From assembly GCA_910574805.1 (NCBI GenBank), contig CAJTCV010000009.1, forward strand, positions 148,179-212,178: a stretch of DNA of 64,000 nucleotides, written 5' to 3'. The notes below the pieces were generated by a model that saw only the letters and a list, made by a program, of their open reading frames with translations, was not told the DNA's origin and did no database searches. Shown one piece after another: positions 1-8,552 of the stretch (its first letter is position 1; each line of letters opens with the position of its first letter). This stretch comes from Lachnospiraceae bacterium (lineage in GTDB: Bacteria > Bacillota > Clostridia > Lachnospirales > Lachnospiraceae). The translations under genes and the position numbers were made by a program.

Positions 1-20
1 ACATGGCTGCACTGAATCAT
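1..20 (-). CDS. ABC transporter ATP-binding protein, first codons only (partial)
   Basis: An ATG at 20-18 preceded by a purine-rich stretch opens a frame that leaves the window after six codons (MIQCSH). It lies 5 bp beyond the stop of the second permease. SsuABC/TauABC-type loci normally encode the ATPase here, and MI-x-hydrophobic starts are common in that family. The identity is inferred from position only; no motif is visible. Confidence 0.45.
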
Positions 21-25
21 CACTT

Positions 26-817
26 CTATTTTCCCCGTGTTGTCCATCTGCATAATTTCGCCTCCACTCCTCTCATCGATGCTGCCAGAATAAATCCAAT
101 GATACCGATCGTAAGGATTCCCACCAGCTCCTGCAGGATGTCATTATTATCCATCCCGCGAATAATAATCCATCCCACACCTGCAGATGACCGGATCATC
201 TCGGATGCCACCACCTGGCCCCACGCTGCCGTCAGTCCGTTCTGCAGTCCGGAAAAAATATACGGCACCGCACAGGGAAGTGTAATGGTACGGAAGATAA
301 AGCCGTCATTGGCTCCCAGCATCCTTGCCGCGCCCACCAGCACCGGATCCGCTGACCGGGCTCCTGCATACGCATTCTGCAGCACGGACAGGAATGTCGC
401 CAGAAAGACAAGGAAATACTTGGAAGCATCTCCGATCCCGAACCACAGGATCGCAAGCGGGATCCATGCCACCGGCGGAATCGGACGGATAATGTTAAAA
501 AGCGGCATTACAATCGCATCCGCGATCCGGTAGGTTCCCATTACGATTCCAAGTACGATCGCCACTGCAGAGGCCACCGTGTAACCGATCAGGATTCTGC
601 GAAGGCTGGACCACATATGCATGGGGAGAACCGCTTTGCCGTACGGCTTTACAAAACGGCGGAAAAATTCCGCAAATGTCTCTGCCGGCCCCGGAAGAAA
701 ATCTCCCATGCCTGTAAAAACTGTCACCGCCTGCCACAGCATGCAGAACGCCGCGAGCGCAATCACTGCCGACCCGATCTTTACTGTCCATTCATTTTTT
801 AATATTTTACGCATCAT
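26..817 (-). CDS. ABC transporter permease, SsuC/TauC/NrtB family
   Basis: 263 aa integral membrane protein with about six hydrophobic segments. It carries the BPD_transp_1 cytoplasmic EAA-like loop at about residues 160-190 (ARMLGAN...TLP), which docks onto the ATPase. The family forms the channel of importers for sulfonates, taurine, nitrate or similar small anions; the substrate cannot be read here. The start has two adjacent ATGs behind AAAGGGG. It overlaps the upstream permease by 11 bp, so the two are translationally coupled and probably form a heterodimer. Confidence 0.9.
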   Translation of the reverse strand: MMRKILKNEWTVKIGSAVIALAAFCMLWQAVTVFTGMGDFLPGPAETFAEFFRRFVKPYGKAVLPMHMWSSLRRILIGYTVASAVAIVLGIVMGTYRIADAIVMPLFNIIRPIPPVAWIPLAILWFGIGDASKYFLVFLATFLSVLQNAYAGARSADPVLVGAARMLGANDGFIFRTITLPCAVPYIFSGLQNGLTAAWGQVVASEMIRSSAGVGWIIIRGMDNNDILQELVGILTIGIIGFILAASMRGVEAKLCRWTTRGK

Positions 818-1595
818 GTGTCTGCCCCTTTACCACTGCCCGTTCTATGATTCCGATGATCCAGGTCAGAACCGATCCGATAAATCCGATCATCAGCATT
901 CCCACAATGATCACATCCGGCCGGTAGATCCCCCGGCACTGCTGGATCATATACCCAAGGCCGCTGGAAGACGCGATCAGCTCCGCCGCCACGATGGACA
1001 TCCAGGCGCTTCCCAGAGCCACGCGGATCCCGGTCATAATATGCGGAAGCGCAGTGGGGATTGCCACTTTAAAGAGCATCTGCCGCCTGGTGGCTCCGAA
1101 GGTCCTGGCCACCCACATATGCACTTCCCTCGTCTGCTTCACTCCCGCATACGCATTGAGTACGCAGGGCGTCAGAGCCGCCACGAAAATCGTAACTGCC
1201 TTGGACATAAAACCGATCCCCAGAAGGATAATCAGAAGCGGCGCCCAGGCAAGCCCCGGGATGGCTTTGACAAAATCGAATACCGGCCTTGCCAGCAGAT
1301 CCACCGGACGATACCACGCCATCAGGATCCCCAGTGGAACTCCTATGATGATCCCCATTGCATAACCGCTCAGAGCCACCCGCAGACTGGACCACATATG
1401 CTGGAGCAGGGTTCCGCCGTCAGGAGATTTGTTCGTAAATTTGTCAATAAAAGTATGCAGAACCTTAACCGGTCCCGGTAAAGTAATATCCGTTGTCAAC
1501 TGCAGGATATCCGTACACAGATACCAGACGGCAATAAACCCGATCACAGAACAGCAGGAGATCACCTTAAACTTCAAATCACTGTTTTTTTCCAT
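807..1595 (-). CDS. ABC transporter permease, SsuC/TauC/NrtB family
   Basis: 262 aa membrane protein paralogous to its downstream neighbour, with the same layout: an N-terminal helix, a periplasmic stretch, then five helices containing the EAA-like loop (ARTFGAT...AIPTALP) at about residues 165-190. Start is ATG after GGAGGG. Two permease genes instead of one suggest a heterodimeric channel, less common for SsuC-type systems, which are usually homodimeric. Confidence 0.9.
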   Translation of the reverse strand: MEKNSDLKFKVISCCSVIGFIAVWYLCTDILQLTTDITLPGPVKVLHTFIDKFTNKSPDGGTLLQHMWSSLRVALSGYAMGIIIGVPLGILMAWYRPVDLLARPVFDFVKAIPGLAWAPLLIILLGIGFMSKAVTIFVAALTPCVLNAYAGVKQTREVHMWVARTFGATRRQMLFKVAIPTALPHIMTGIRVALGSAWMSIVAAELIASSSGLGYMIQQCRGIYRPDVIIVGMLMIGFIGSVLTWIIGIIERAVVKGQTHDA

Positions 1596-1599
1596 ATAC

Positions 1600-1660
1600 C
1601 CTCCATCCGCGGGAGAACCGCGAAGCCAGGGCCTGTGCCCCGGCCCGCGCGTTCTCTTCT
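1600..1660 (-). other. GC-rich intra-operon hairpin
   Basis: Between the binding-protein and permease genes the minus strand contains GGGCC, an 8-nt loop, then GGCCC, with no T-run. Such hairpins often stabilise the upstream binding-protein mRNA relative to the permease part. The role is inferred. Confidence 0.4.
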
Positions 1661-1666
1661 GAAGCT

Positions 1667-2818
1667 TTACTTACTGAATGCCTTTACCTCTCCGCCCAGC
1701 ACTTCCGAAAGCAGGGAGGAATCATAATTCTTATATACATTATCGACCCTGTCCGGATCGATAGCCCCTGTAGTTCCATAGAAATCCGCCACGCTCTGCA
1801 TACCGTCTCCCATAAAGTAATCATCCGTACACAGGGTATCTTTCGTAAACAGCATACAGTGCTCCATCTCATATGCGACCTGTTCGTCCACCACTTCCTT
1901 GCCGTTCTCAGCGAAAAATTCATTGATGGTCTGCGCTCTCAGTTCTTCATCCGCTGCAAACTGTTCGTTGACATCGTAGATGACGCTGAGGAAGATCTTG
2001 ACCTCCTCTCTTCTCGTCTCCAGAATTTCCGGAGTGAAGATCACGCAGTCCTTGATCAGAATATCCGTCGCATCGCCTACGCTTGCTGCTATGATATACC
2101 CGCCGTCCTTGAGCATCTCATACATATACGGCATCTTGGTGCCGATCATGTCCCCCTCACCGGACATAAAGGCCTGTGCTCCGGCTGCGTCCTCCATATT
2201 GACAAAGTTAATGTCATTCTCTGTCAGACCGAACTGAGAGATATATTTTGTAAAATAAAACTGATTGGCCTGACCCACCTGACAGATGAGCTCCTGTCCC
2301 TTCAGCAGTTCTGCCGAACCATACATATCCGGCTTTCCTTCGATATTTCCTTTCTCTGCTGCCAGAGGACTGTCTGCTCTGATCATCAGGCAGTCAGTCC
2401 CTGCCGTATCCACTTCTCCCACCATCCGGACCAGTCCGTTGGACAGAGCATATACCGATGCCAGACCGCTGATCGCACCGTCCAGTTCTCCTGCGCCAAT
2501 GGCCTCATTGATGGCTGCGCCGCCTACAAACATGGACATCTCCACATTGATGCCGGCCTGCTCAAACAGCCCCATCTTATCTGCATAATACAAAGTGATC
2601 CCCATCTGATGAGGCATGGTCGCTATCCTCAGAGGTTCATTGTCCAGATAGTCCGTTCCCGTACTTTCCTCTCCGCCTCCATCTGCAGCCGGAGCCGTAT
2701 CCGTCGTGCCCGAAGTGCCCGGTGTCTCCGCCGGAGCCCCGCCTGTTTTGCCGCAGCCTGCCACCAGCATCGCCGCAAGTCCCATTGCCAGAGCTTTTCT
2801 CAAAATACTGTTTTTCAT
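1667..2818 (-). CDS. ABC transporter substrate-binding lipoprotein, NMT1/SsuA-like
   Basis: 383 aa. The signal peptide ends in a lipobox (LVAGC, Cys about residue 22), followed by a Thr/Ala/Gly/Glu-rich linker to about residue 55, so this is a lipid-anchored extracytoplasmic receptor. The mature domain starts like SsuA/TauA/NMT1 proteins (LRIATMPHQMGITLYYADKMGLFEQAG) and has the GGAAINEAIGAGELD segment that lines the ligand cleft in the family. Start ATG follows AAGGAGGTTACT. The ligand is unknown; sulfonates, nitrate, thiamine precursors and aromatic acids are all handled by this fold. Confidence 0.88.
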   Translation of the reverse strand: MKNSILRKALAMGLAAMLVAGCGKTGGAPAETPGTSGTTDTAPAADGGGEESTGTDYLDNEPLRIATMPHQMGITLYYADKMGLFEQAGINVEMSMFVGGAAINEAIGAGELDGAISGLASVYALSNGLVRMVGEVDTAGTDCLMIRADSPLAAEKGNIEGKPDMYGSAELLKGQELICQVGQANQFYFTKYISQFGLTENDINFVNMEDAAGAQAFMSGEGDMIGTKMPYMYEMLKDGGYIIAASVGDATDILIKDCVIFTPEILETRREEVKIFLSVIYDVNEQFAADEELRAQTINEFFAENGKEVVDEQVAYEMEHCMLFTKDTLCTDDYFMGDGMQSVADFYGTTGAIDPDRVDNVYKNYDSSLLSEVLGGEVKAFSK

Positions 2819-2875
2819 AGTAACCTCCTTCTTGCTTAAAATATCAGTTGTCTTTATACAAAAATCGTTTCCGAT

Positions 2876-3460
2876 TCAGTATCCATGTTCCTCTGTATGG
2901 ACCCGTTTTAAAAACCAGGCCATATTTTTCCCAAGTGTCTGCATGATAATGATCCCTTCCTGATCCTTTCGCACCTCTCCCTTCTCATCCCCCATCATAA
3001 AGCTCCAGTAGTTTGATCCTGCTACAAACATATTTTTATTCAGGAAAAAATGATTGATGGAATCCAGTGTTGCCACCGGTCCGCCCCTGCGGACCACTGC
3101 CACCGCTGCCCCCAGCTTGTGGGCAAACATGACCTTGTCCCTGCCTGCAGCGGAGGACACCCGCTCCAGCAGCGCTTTTAAAGCAGCCGGCATACCGGAC
3201 TGATAAACCGGCGCCCCCAGAAGGATCCCGTCCGCCTCCTGCATGCGGTGATAGATCTCCGGAAATCCGTCGTCTGTGAACACACATTCCCTTGTCTCCC
3301 TGCATTTCCAGCAGCCGATGCAGCCTCGCATATGATTGGCTTTCAAATGGATCAACTCCGTATCGATGCCTTCCTTTTTCAGCTCTTCCAGCACGATGCC
3401 AAGAGCAATGGATGTATTTCCGTCTCTTCTCGGGCTGGAATTGATTGCCAGAACTTTCAT
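2876..3460 (-). CDS. NAD(P)H-dependent FMN reductase / flavodoxin-like oxidoreductase
   Basis: 194 aa from the ATG at 3460, chosen because AAGGAGG sits 5 nt upstream; a longer frame to 3484 would overlap the preceding gene. The N-terminus MKVLAINSSPRRDGNT is the FMN-phosphate loop of the NADPH-dependent FMN reductase family, followed by GCIGCWKCRE, a Cys-rich loop typical of iron-sulfur-flavoprotein-like members. GAPVYQSGMPAALKALLERV binds the flavin ring in this fold. It probably supplies reduced flavin or reduces a substrate imported by the operon; a reduced-flavin donor beside a sulfonate-type transporter recalls SsuE, but no SsuD monooxygenase is present. Confidence 0.8.
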   Translation of the reverse strand: MKVLAINSSPRRDGNTSIALGIVLEELKKEGIDTELIHLKANHMRGCIGCWKCRETRECVFTDDGFPEIYHRMQEADGILLGAPVYQSGMPAALKALLERVSSAAGRDKVMFAHKLGAAVAVVRRGGPVATLDSINHFFLNKNMFVAGSNYWSFMMGDEKGEVRKDQEGIIIMQTLGKNMAWFLKRVHTEEHGY

Positions 3461-3470
3461 ACATGCCTCC

Positions 3471-4622
3471 TTACCAGGGCTCAACCGCCACCCAGGCTCC
3501 CGTCCGGTCGCTCTCCAGACAGGCTTCGATCAGTTTCATAATGTAGGCCGCATCCGCAAAGGTGGCATATTCTTTATGCGCTTCTTCCTGCGTTCCTTCC
3601 CGAATCGTACGATAAAAATGTTCCACTCCGTTTTTCATGGCTTCGGACCATGCCACCGGATGTCCGTTCGGCAGAGACGCATATCCTCTGGCATGCCCCG
3701 TCATATACTGCTCTCCCACATAGATCTCTTCATTTCCGGTATCCCGGTTGCCGATCTGCAGTCTGTCCGGACGCTCCTGCTCCCATGTAAGCGCCGCCTG
3801 GCTCCCTCCTATCATAACACGCAGCGCATTTTTCTTTCCTGCCATTATCTGGGAGATGTGCAGGATGGCCTGTGCTCCGTTCTCCAGTTCCGCCATAATA
3901 AATGCGGCGTCTTCGTTGGCGACCTGAATCTCTCCTGTTATTTTTCCCCTGTCAACCGAAAAAGTACTGTCCTTTTCCACTTTTTTGCGGACCGGGTGTG
4001 CCGTGATCATCTTACAGTTCAGACGGCAGATTCTGCTCCCGCAGATATACTGCACTGCATCCATACAATGAGAACCGATATCCGCCACCGCCCGGGACGG
4101 CCCGCCCATGGACGGTTCCAGTCTCCAGTCATAGTCCGTGTCAAACAGCATCCAGTCCTGAAGGTATTCCCCCTGGACCGTCAGTACCCGGCCGATGCTC
4201 CCATTTGCTACCCGCTCCTGCATCTCCTGTACCATGGCGCTGTTCCGGAAGATAAAGTTCGTCCCTGTGGCAAGGTGATTCTTTTTCGCCAGCCTGGTCA
4301 GTTCCCGGGCAGATTCCGAATCCATTGTCAGCGGCTTCTCCGAATATACATGGAGCCCGTTCTCCAGCGCCTTCTTGTTGATCTCATAGTGCGAGACCGT
4401 CGGCGTACAGTTGTGGATCACATCCACCGGGATCTGCCCGAGCATCTCTTCCAGGCTGGTAAAATAATGGGGTACATCCAGTTCTCTGGCCAGCATGGAG
4501 ATCTGTTCCCTTCTCCTGCCGATCACTGCTGTCACCTCCGCTCCCGGGATTCTTCGGATTGCTTCCACATGCTGCTTTCCTATAAAGCCCAGTCCAATGA
4601 CCGCCGCCCGTATTTTTTTCAT
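3471..4622 (-). CDS. Gfo/Idh/MocA family oxidoreductase
   Basis: 383 aa NAD(P)-dependent dehydrogenase. Rossmann motif GLGFIGKQHVEAI at residues about 10-22, the EKP cofactor/catalytic motif (YSEKPLT, about 93-99), and the C-terminal alpha/beta substrate domain with DIGSHCMD (about 180) supplying the catalytic-site His. The family oxidises sugars, inositols and their derivatives. It is the first gene of the operon, behind a promoter at 4677-4705 and divergent from a LacI regulator, so the imported ligand may be a polyhydroxylated compound. Confidence 0.9.
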   Translation of the reverse strand: MKKIRAAVIGLGFIGKQHVEAIRRIPGAEVTAVIGRRREQISMLARELDVPHYFTSLEEMLGQIPVDVIHNCTPTVSHYEINKKALENGLHVYSEKPLTMDSESARELTRLAKKNHLATGTNFIFRNSAMVQEMQERVANGSIGRVLTVQGEYLQDWMLFDTDYDWRLEPSMGGPSRAVADIGSHCMDAVQYICGSRICRLNCKMITAHPVRKKVEKDSTFSVDRGKITGEIQVANEDAAFIMAELENGAQAILHISQIMAGKKNALRVMIGGSQAALTWEQERPDRLQIGNRDTGNEEIYVGEQYMTGHARGYASLPNGHPVAWSEAMKNGVEHFYRTIREGTQEEAHKEYATFADAAYIMKLIEACLESDRTGAWVAVEPW

Positions 4623-4659
4623 TTTTACACCTCATTTTTTACTGTAAATATTTTGTTTT

Positions 4660-4678
4660 TTACATTTTGTATATGTAA
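4660..4678. promoter_or_regulatory. Inverted repeat TTACAT/ATGTAA, candidate operator
   Basis: TTACAT (4660-4665) and ATGTAA (4673-4678) form an inverted repeat overlapping the -10 side of the operon promoter. Related half-sites recur at 4797-4824 on the LacI side. Candidate binding site of the divergently encoded LacI protein; not proven, and it lacks the central CG usual in LacI operators. Confidence 0.4.
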
Positions 4679-4705
4679 CATATCATATCGTTTCTGAATT
4701 GTCAA
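4677..4705 (-). promoter_or_regulatory. Sigma-A promoter of the Gfo/Idh-transporter operon
   Basis: On the minus strand, TTGACA (4705-4700), a 17-bp spacer and TATGTT (4682-4677) precede the oxidoreductase gene by about 55 bp. Confidence 0.65.
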
Positions 4706-4796
4706 TTATTTTTTGTATATTTTCTATTTTATTTCTTCCAAAACGATCATTTTTTATATATTTTGACCGTTCCTCTCATGCATCAACGTTTTTTGC

Positions 4797-4824
4797 AATG
4801 TAAAAAATGTAATTTTTTTACATT
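4797..4824. promoter_or_regulatory. 28-bp inverted repeat upstream of the LacI gene
   Basis: AATGTAAAAAA (4797-4807) and TTTTTTTACATT (4813-4824) flank TGTAA. It lies just upstream of the lacI-like promoter and shares ATGTAA/TTACAT half-sites with 4660-4678, suggesting an autoregulatory site. Confidence 0.4.
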
Positions 4825-4838
4825 AACCAAACAATTCC

Positions 4839-4867
4839 TTTACATGAAATATTTTTTCATTTATAAT
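4839..4867 (+). promoter_or_regulatory. Sigma-A promoter of the LacI-family gene
   Basis: TTTACA (4839-4844), 17-bp spacer, TATAAT (4862-4867), about 40 bp before the chosen ATG. Confidence 0.7.
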
Positions 4868-4906
4868 AGCATTGTTACAGAGAAATCTTACGGTAGAGGA
4901 TCCAGA

Positions 4907-5923
4907 ATGAAATCACAAAAAACTACGCTGCAGCAGATCGCGGATGCTGCAAACGTATCCATAGCAACCGTTTCCAGAGTGCTGAACAACAAAGACAAGG
5001 TAAACCCCCGGACAAGAGACCGCATATTAAGAACCATGGAAGAGCTGAATTTTCAGCCCCGGTCCTCATCCATGGTTTCCGATACCACCAGCCGGATTAT
5101 CCTTCTGTGTGTTCCGGAATTCAACAATCCTTTTAATGCCCCCGTCATCGAAGGGATCCAAAGTTCCGCCCGCACCCACGGATATGATGTGCTGATCCTG
5201 CAGTCAAGAGATTATTATACAGACACCAGCGACTATACGAATATCCTCCGGTCGGCTCCCATAGCCGGTATCATTATCCTGGCCAGTGTGCCCAATGCAG
5301 AGCTTCTGAGCAACCTGCTCCCCCGTTTTCCGGTCGTCATGTGTTCGGAACATGTGGAAGGAAACTGCACGCCTTTTGTCAGCATAGATAACCGGGCAGC
5401 CGCCAGAAAAGCAGTCAACTATCTGATCTCCATCGGGTGCCGCAGGATCGGACTGGTCAATTCCAATCTCTCTTTTCACTATGCCCGGGAAAGAGAGCAG
5501 GGGTATCTGGAAGCTCTGGAAGCATCAAATCTGACTGTCAATCCATCCTGGATCGCTCACATCTCCACCGTGGACTACAGCCTTGCAATCTCCAATGCAC
5601 TGTACATCCTCGGACAGCCCAACCGACCGGATGCCATATTCGCCGTCTCGGACCTGTACGCCATCAGTGTGATCAAGGCCGCATCCAAACTGGGGATTCG
5701 GGTTCCCGAGGATCTGTCTGTCATCGGCTTTGACAATATTGATCTTGCAACCATGGCCACCCCCGCCATCACCACCATCGATCAGCCTGCTTTTCAGATC
5801 GGTTTTCAATCCTGTGAGCTGCTTATGGAAAAGATCGAGAATCCTGCCATCGAAGAAAAGCATATTCTGCTGGAAACCGAACTGGTGGTAAGAGAATCAA
5901 CGGCTCTGCCTGTGCATATCTGA
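4907..5923 (+). CDS. LacI-family transcriptional regulator
   Basis: 338 aa from the ATG at 4907 (AGAGGA upstream). The in-frame extension to 4763 is AT-rich and crosses the promoter, so it was rejected. Helix-turn-helix plus hinge: TLQQIADAANVSIATVSRVLNN at about residues 6-27, cut here by the usual LacI VSxATVSRVLN signature. The rest is a periplasmic-binding-protein-like ligand domain (IILLCVPEFNNPF... SVIGFDNIDLATMATPAITTI). It is divergent from the Gfo/Idh-transporter operon, its likely target. Confidence 0.92.
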   Translation: MKSQKTTLQQIADAANVSIATVSRVLNNKDKVNPRTRDRILRTMEELNFQPRSSSMVSDTTSRIILLCVPEFNNPFNAPVIEGIQSSARTHGYDVLILQSRDYYTDTSDYTNILRSAPIAGIIILASVPNAELLSNLLPRFPVVMCSEHVEGNCTPFVSIDNRAAARKAVNYLISIGCRRIGLVNSNLSFHYAREREQGYLEALEASNLTVNPSWIAHISTVDYSLAISNALYILGQPNRPDAIFAVSDLYAISVIKAASKLGIRVPEDLSVIGFDNIDLATMATPAITTIDQPAFQIGFQSCELLMEKIENPAIEEKHILLETELVVRESTALPVHI

Positions 5924-5966
5924 GTCGGACAAAGAACGCCATATTCCCCAACTGTATATAAAATCA

Positions 5967-5995
5967 TTGACAGCTTCTCAAAAAGCATATATAGT
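5967..5995 (+). promoter_or_regulatory. Sigma-A promoter of the 6.06-kb alcohol dehydrogenase
   Basis: TTGACA (5967-5972), 17-bp spacer, TATAGT (5990-5995). The operator at 6000-6021 lies just downstream of the expected start point. Confidence 0.75.
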
Positions 5996-5999
5996 CTAA

Positions 6000-6021
6000 A
6001 TATATCATTTGTATGATACAT
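6000..6021. promoter_or_regulatory. Operator A (ATATATCAT-TTGT-ATGATACAT)
   Basis: Imperfect inverted repeat with 9-bp arms around TTGT, at about +5 to +26 of the promoter, a repressing position. Matching sites lie at 13180-13201 and 21942-21963, which defines a shared regulon. Confidence 0.6.
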
Positions 6022-6063
6022 TTTATGCAGTATTCATTATCATGTACAGGAAAGGGGAGTATT

Positions 6064-7068
6064 ATGTTATCAAAGAATGTTGTTTTCAAAGGACCCATGC
6101 AGCCTGAGACAGAACTTCGGGAGCTTCCTCCCCCGGGACCGGATGAACTGCAGTGCAGAGCCGTCCGCTCCCTGGTCAGCGCCGGAACGGAGATCCGCTG
6201 TCTGAAAGGCATATTTGAACCTGGAACCAACTGGGAATCCTGGGTCCGTTATCCCTTCTATCCCGGCTACAGTATGGCGGCCGTTGTCATGGCTGCAGGA
6301 AAACAGACAGCTGGCTTCCAGCCAGGCGATCGTATATTCGCCCATGCACCACATTGTCAGTTTTTTAACATTTCAGCATCCCTGGCGAATCCTGTTCCGG
6401 ATGAAATCACTGATCAGGAAGCTGTCTGGACCACCATGGGCCGCATCACGCAGAACGGCGTCCGCAGAGCTCAGGTTCAGCTGGGGGATCATGTAATCGT
6501 CATCGGAACTGGGATCGTAGGTCTTCTGACCATGCAGTTCGCCAGGATTGCCGGCGCCGCCCGGATCACTGTCATCGATACGAACGAAAAGGGCCTGGCA
6601 CTTGCACAGACCTTCGGCGCAGATCACATTATAACAGGTTATGCCGGGCAGGCCGGAAAAGAAGTGGAAAGGCTTACCGGAGGGAGGATGGCCGACATTG
6701 TCTTTGACGCCACCGGAAATCCAAAGGTTCTGGCAGATGCCTGCATTCTGGCGCGGAAGAACGGAAAGATCCTGATTATCGGAGACACTACCGAACCTCA
6801 TAAGCAGACTCTCGGACCGGGAGTCGTGAGCAATTACCTTACCATTATGGGAGCGCATGCCCGAATGCTGGCCGATCATGACAATCCGTTTTATCCCTAT
6901 ACCTGGCAGCGGGTCCATGAGATTTTTTATGATTATCTGATGCAGGGACGCATCCGGGTGTCCGGATTGTCAACGATGGAAATCGCCCCGGACGATCTGC
7001 CCGGATTATACAGAAAGCTGGCGGAAGACACCACACTGGCAACCGGTATTCAGGTTATCTGGAATTGA
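6064..7068 (+). CDS. Zinc-type medium-chain alcohol dehydrogenase family protein
   Basis: 334 aa from the ATG at 6064 (AAGGGGAG 7 nt upstream). MDR-superfamily enzyme: SLVSAGTEI near residue 37 is typical of the BchC-like branch, PGYSMAAVV stands where many members have PGHE, and the nucleotide fold is at VIVIGTGIVGLLTMQFA (about 141-157). The four-Cys structural zinc lobe is absent and the usual catalytic Cys and His are not evident, so zinc dependence is doubtful. It probably oxidises or reduces a sugar or polyol intermediate. It has its own promoter with operator A, linking it to the rbs operon. Confidence 0.85.
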   Translation: MLSKNVVFKGPMQPETELRELPPPGPDELQCRAVRSLVSAGTEIRCLKGIFEPGTNWESWVRYPFYPGYSMAAVVMAAGKQTAGFQPGDRIFAHAPHCQFFNISASLANPVPDEITDQEAVWTTMGRITQNGVRRAQVQLGDHVIVIGTGIVGLLTMQFARIAGAARITVIDTNEKGLALAQTFGADHIITGYAGQAGKEVERLTGGRMADIVFDATGNPKVLADACILARKNGKILIIGDTTEPHKQTLGPGVVSNYLTIMGAHARMLADHDNPFYPYTWQRVHEIFYDYLMQGRIRVSGLSTMEIAPDDLPGLYRKLAEDTTLATGIQVIWN

Positions 7069-7197
7069 TCTTCCCGGAAACCGACGCCGGACAGCCCCCT
7101 GCCTTTGTCATCCCTCCTCCGATTACAAATATTGCATTTTACTGCAAACAATGCTACAATAGGACAAGAAAACAGAACCAAAGGAGAAGGAAATACA

Positions 7198-7638
7198 ATG
7201 TCAATGATGTGGTACGTGTTAATAGCCATTCTTATCCTCCTTGTCATCGCTGTGATACTCCTGATCTACTTCGGCAACAAGATGCAGAAAAAGCAGGCCG
7301 AGAATCAGGCGCAGATCGATGCCATGGCACAGACTGTCAGCATGCTGATCATCGATAAGAAGAGGCTTCGAGTGAAAGATTCGGGACTTCCCGCCATGGT
7401 CATCGACCAGGTGCCCAAATACCTCCGCCGGTCCAAAATGCCCATCGTAAAAGCCAAAGTAGGACCCAAAGTCATGAACCTGATCGCAGATGAGAAGATC
7501 TTCGAACTGCTTCCGGTGAAGAAGGAAGTCAAAGTGGTGGTAAGCGGTATCTACATCACCGGTATCAAAGGAGCCAGGGGCGGCATCGAGAAGCCGCAGC
7601 CAAAGAAGGGATTTTTCAAAAGACTGTTTCATAAGTAA
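7198..7638 (+). CDS. Membrane-anchored protein of unknown function
   Basis: 146 aa from the ATG at 7198 (AAAGGAGAAGG upstream). One N-terminal transmembrane helix (YVLIAILILLVIAVILLIYF), then a short coiled-coil-like stretch (KMQKKQAENQAQIDAM), then a basic cytoplasmic domain ending in KKGFFKRLFHK. I do not recognise the family. It is single, with a strong terminator directly downstream. Confidence 0.75.
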   Translation: MSMMWYVLIAILILLVIAVILLIYFGNKMQKKQAENQAQIDAMAQTVSMLIIDKKRLRVKDSGLPAMVIDQVPKYLRRSKMPIVKAKVGPKVMNLIADEKIFELLPVKKEVKVVVSGIYITGIKGARGGIEKPQPKKGFFKRLFHK

Positions 7639-7645
7639 AAGATCA

Positions 7646-7689
7646 CATAAAAAAACGCAGGACCCCGTCAGCAGCCTGCGTTTTTTATG
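7646..7689. terminator. Bidirectional intrinsic terminator
   Basis: AAAAAACGCAGG...CCTGCGTTTTTT stem, with A and T tracts on both sides. It separates the small membrane protein (+) from deoC (-). Confidence 0.9.
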
Positions 7690-7701
7690 TAAATCTTCCG
7701 C

Positions 7702-8433
7702 CTACATGTTTCTGGCTTCTTCCGGCGTACACTCGAGAACCACCGGTGTGGAACGGTAGCCGATTCCCATGCGGTCGATTCCCATGTCGATCAGTTTCAG
7801 GAAATGCTCGCGGGTACGGATTGCTCCGGACCCCTTGATCTTACACCGGTCCCCCGCCACATCCATGAGTGTCTGGATCACCTCTACAGTTGCCCCATCG
7901 CTGCGTCCTCCGGTAAAAAATCCGGTGGATGTCTTCAGGAAATCTGCCCCGGCTTCCATGATAACCTCTGCGGCCTTCCTTACCTCATCCAGAGTCAGCG
8001 CATCCGTCTCAAAGATCACTTTGACCGCGGTCCCGTATTTATGGCATACGTCGCACACTGCCTTGATGTCCTTTCCGACTTCCTCCCACATACCGCTGCG
8101 GATCCAGCCGTAATTGGCCACGATATCAAGCTCATAGATATCTCCGCGCCTGCAGTAACACTCTGCCTGCAGCACTTTGGATTCGGTTGTGGAAAGTCCA
8201 AAGGGAAAATCACATACAACACAGATTTTCGTGTCTGTTCCCCTGCACATTTCAGCCGCGATATCCAGGGACGCCGGATTGATGCATACAGTCGCACATC
8301 CAAAATCGATTCCTTCCTGAATATATTTCCGGATCTCCTCCTGTGTAAACTCCGGTTTCAATACGGACTGGTCGATGTAAGCTGCCAGCTCCTTTACACT
8401 CATCTCACTTGCCTTCTTGTCAAGATGCTTCAT
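7702..8433 (-). CDS. deoC: Deoxyribose-phosphate aldolase
   Basis: 243 aa from the ATG at 8433, which has AGGAGG 8 nt upstream. Class I aldolase cleaving 2-deoxyribose-5-phosphate to glyceraldehyde-3-phosphate and acetaldehyde. Visible family motifs: DQSVLKPEFT at the start, VVCDFPFG, ELDIVANYG, KVIFETDALT, DFLKTSTGF with the Schiff-base lysine (about residue 164), and KGSGAIRT with the second active-site lysine. The C-terminus RMGIGYRSTPVVL departs from the usual RIGTS. It is the last gene of the rbsCBA-pfkB operon, fitting kinase-aldolase processing of an imported pentose. Confidence 0.9.
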   Translation of the reverse strand: MKHLDKKASEMSVKELAAYIDQSVLKPEFTQEEIRKYIQEGIDFGCATVCINPASLDIAAEMCRGTDTKICVVCDFPFGLSTTESKVLQAECYCRRGDIYELDIVANYGWIRSGMWEEVGKDIKAVCDVCHKYGTAVKVIFETDALTLDEVRKAAEVIMEAGADFLKTSTGFFTGGRSDGATVEVIQTLMDVAGDRCKIKGSGAIRTREHFLKLIDMGIDRMGIGYRSTPVVLECTPEEARNM

Positions 8434-8451
8434 TGGTTGTTCCTCCTGATT

Positions 8452-8552
8452 TAAGTTCCGCTTCTGCCCCTCAGCTGCCCGACGTCTGGAAGGTTTTCCG
8501 GACTCTTTGTGTCCCGAAAACCTTCCGGGCTGCTGATGGGCATCCGCTGTTT
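8452..8552 (-). repeat. Intra-operon spacer element, copy 1
   Basis: The 119-bp gap between pfkB and deoC holds a strong hairpin (GGAAGGTTTTC ... GGAAAACCTTCC, minus strand) and the modules AACAGCGGA, CAGACG-CGGGC and GCGGAACTTAAAT. The same modules in the same order occur at 15355-15437 in the glycyl-radical operon, so this is a repeated element rather than random spacer. Confidence 0.5.

Noticed and set aside
4763..4906. N-terminal extension of the LacI-family protein
   Set aside because: It crosses a good promoter (4839-4867) and an inverted repeat, is AT-rich, and lacks a ribosome site; the ATG at 4907 fits the HTH start.
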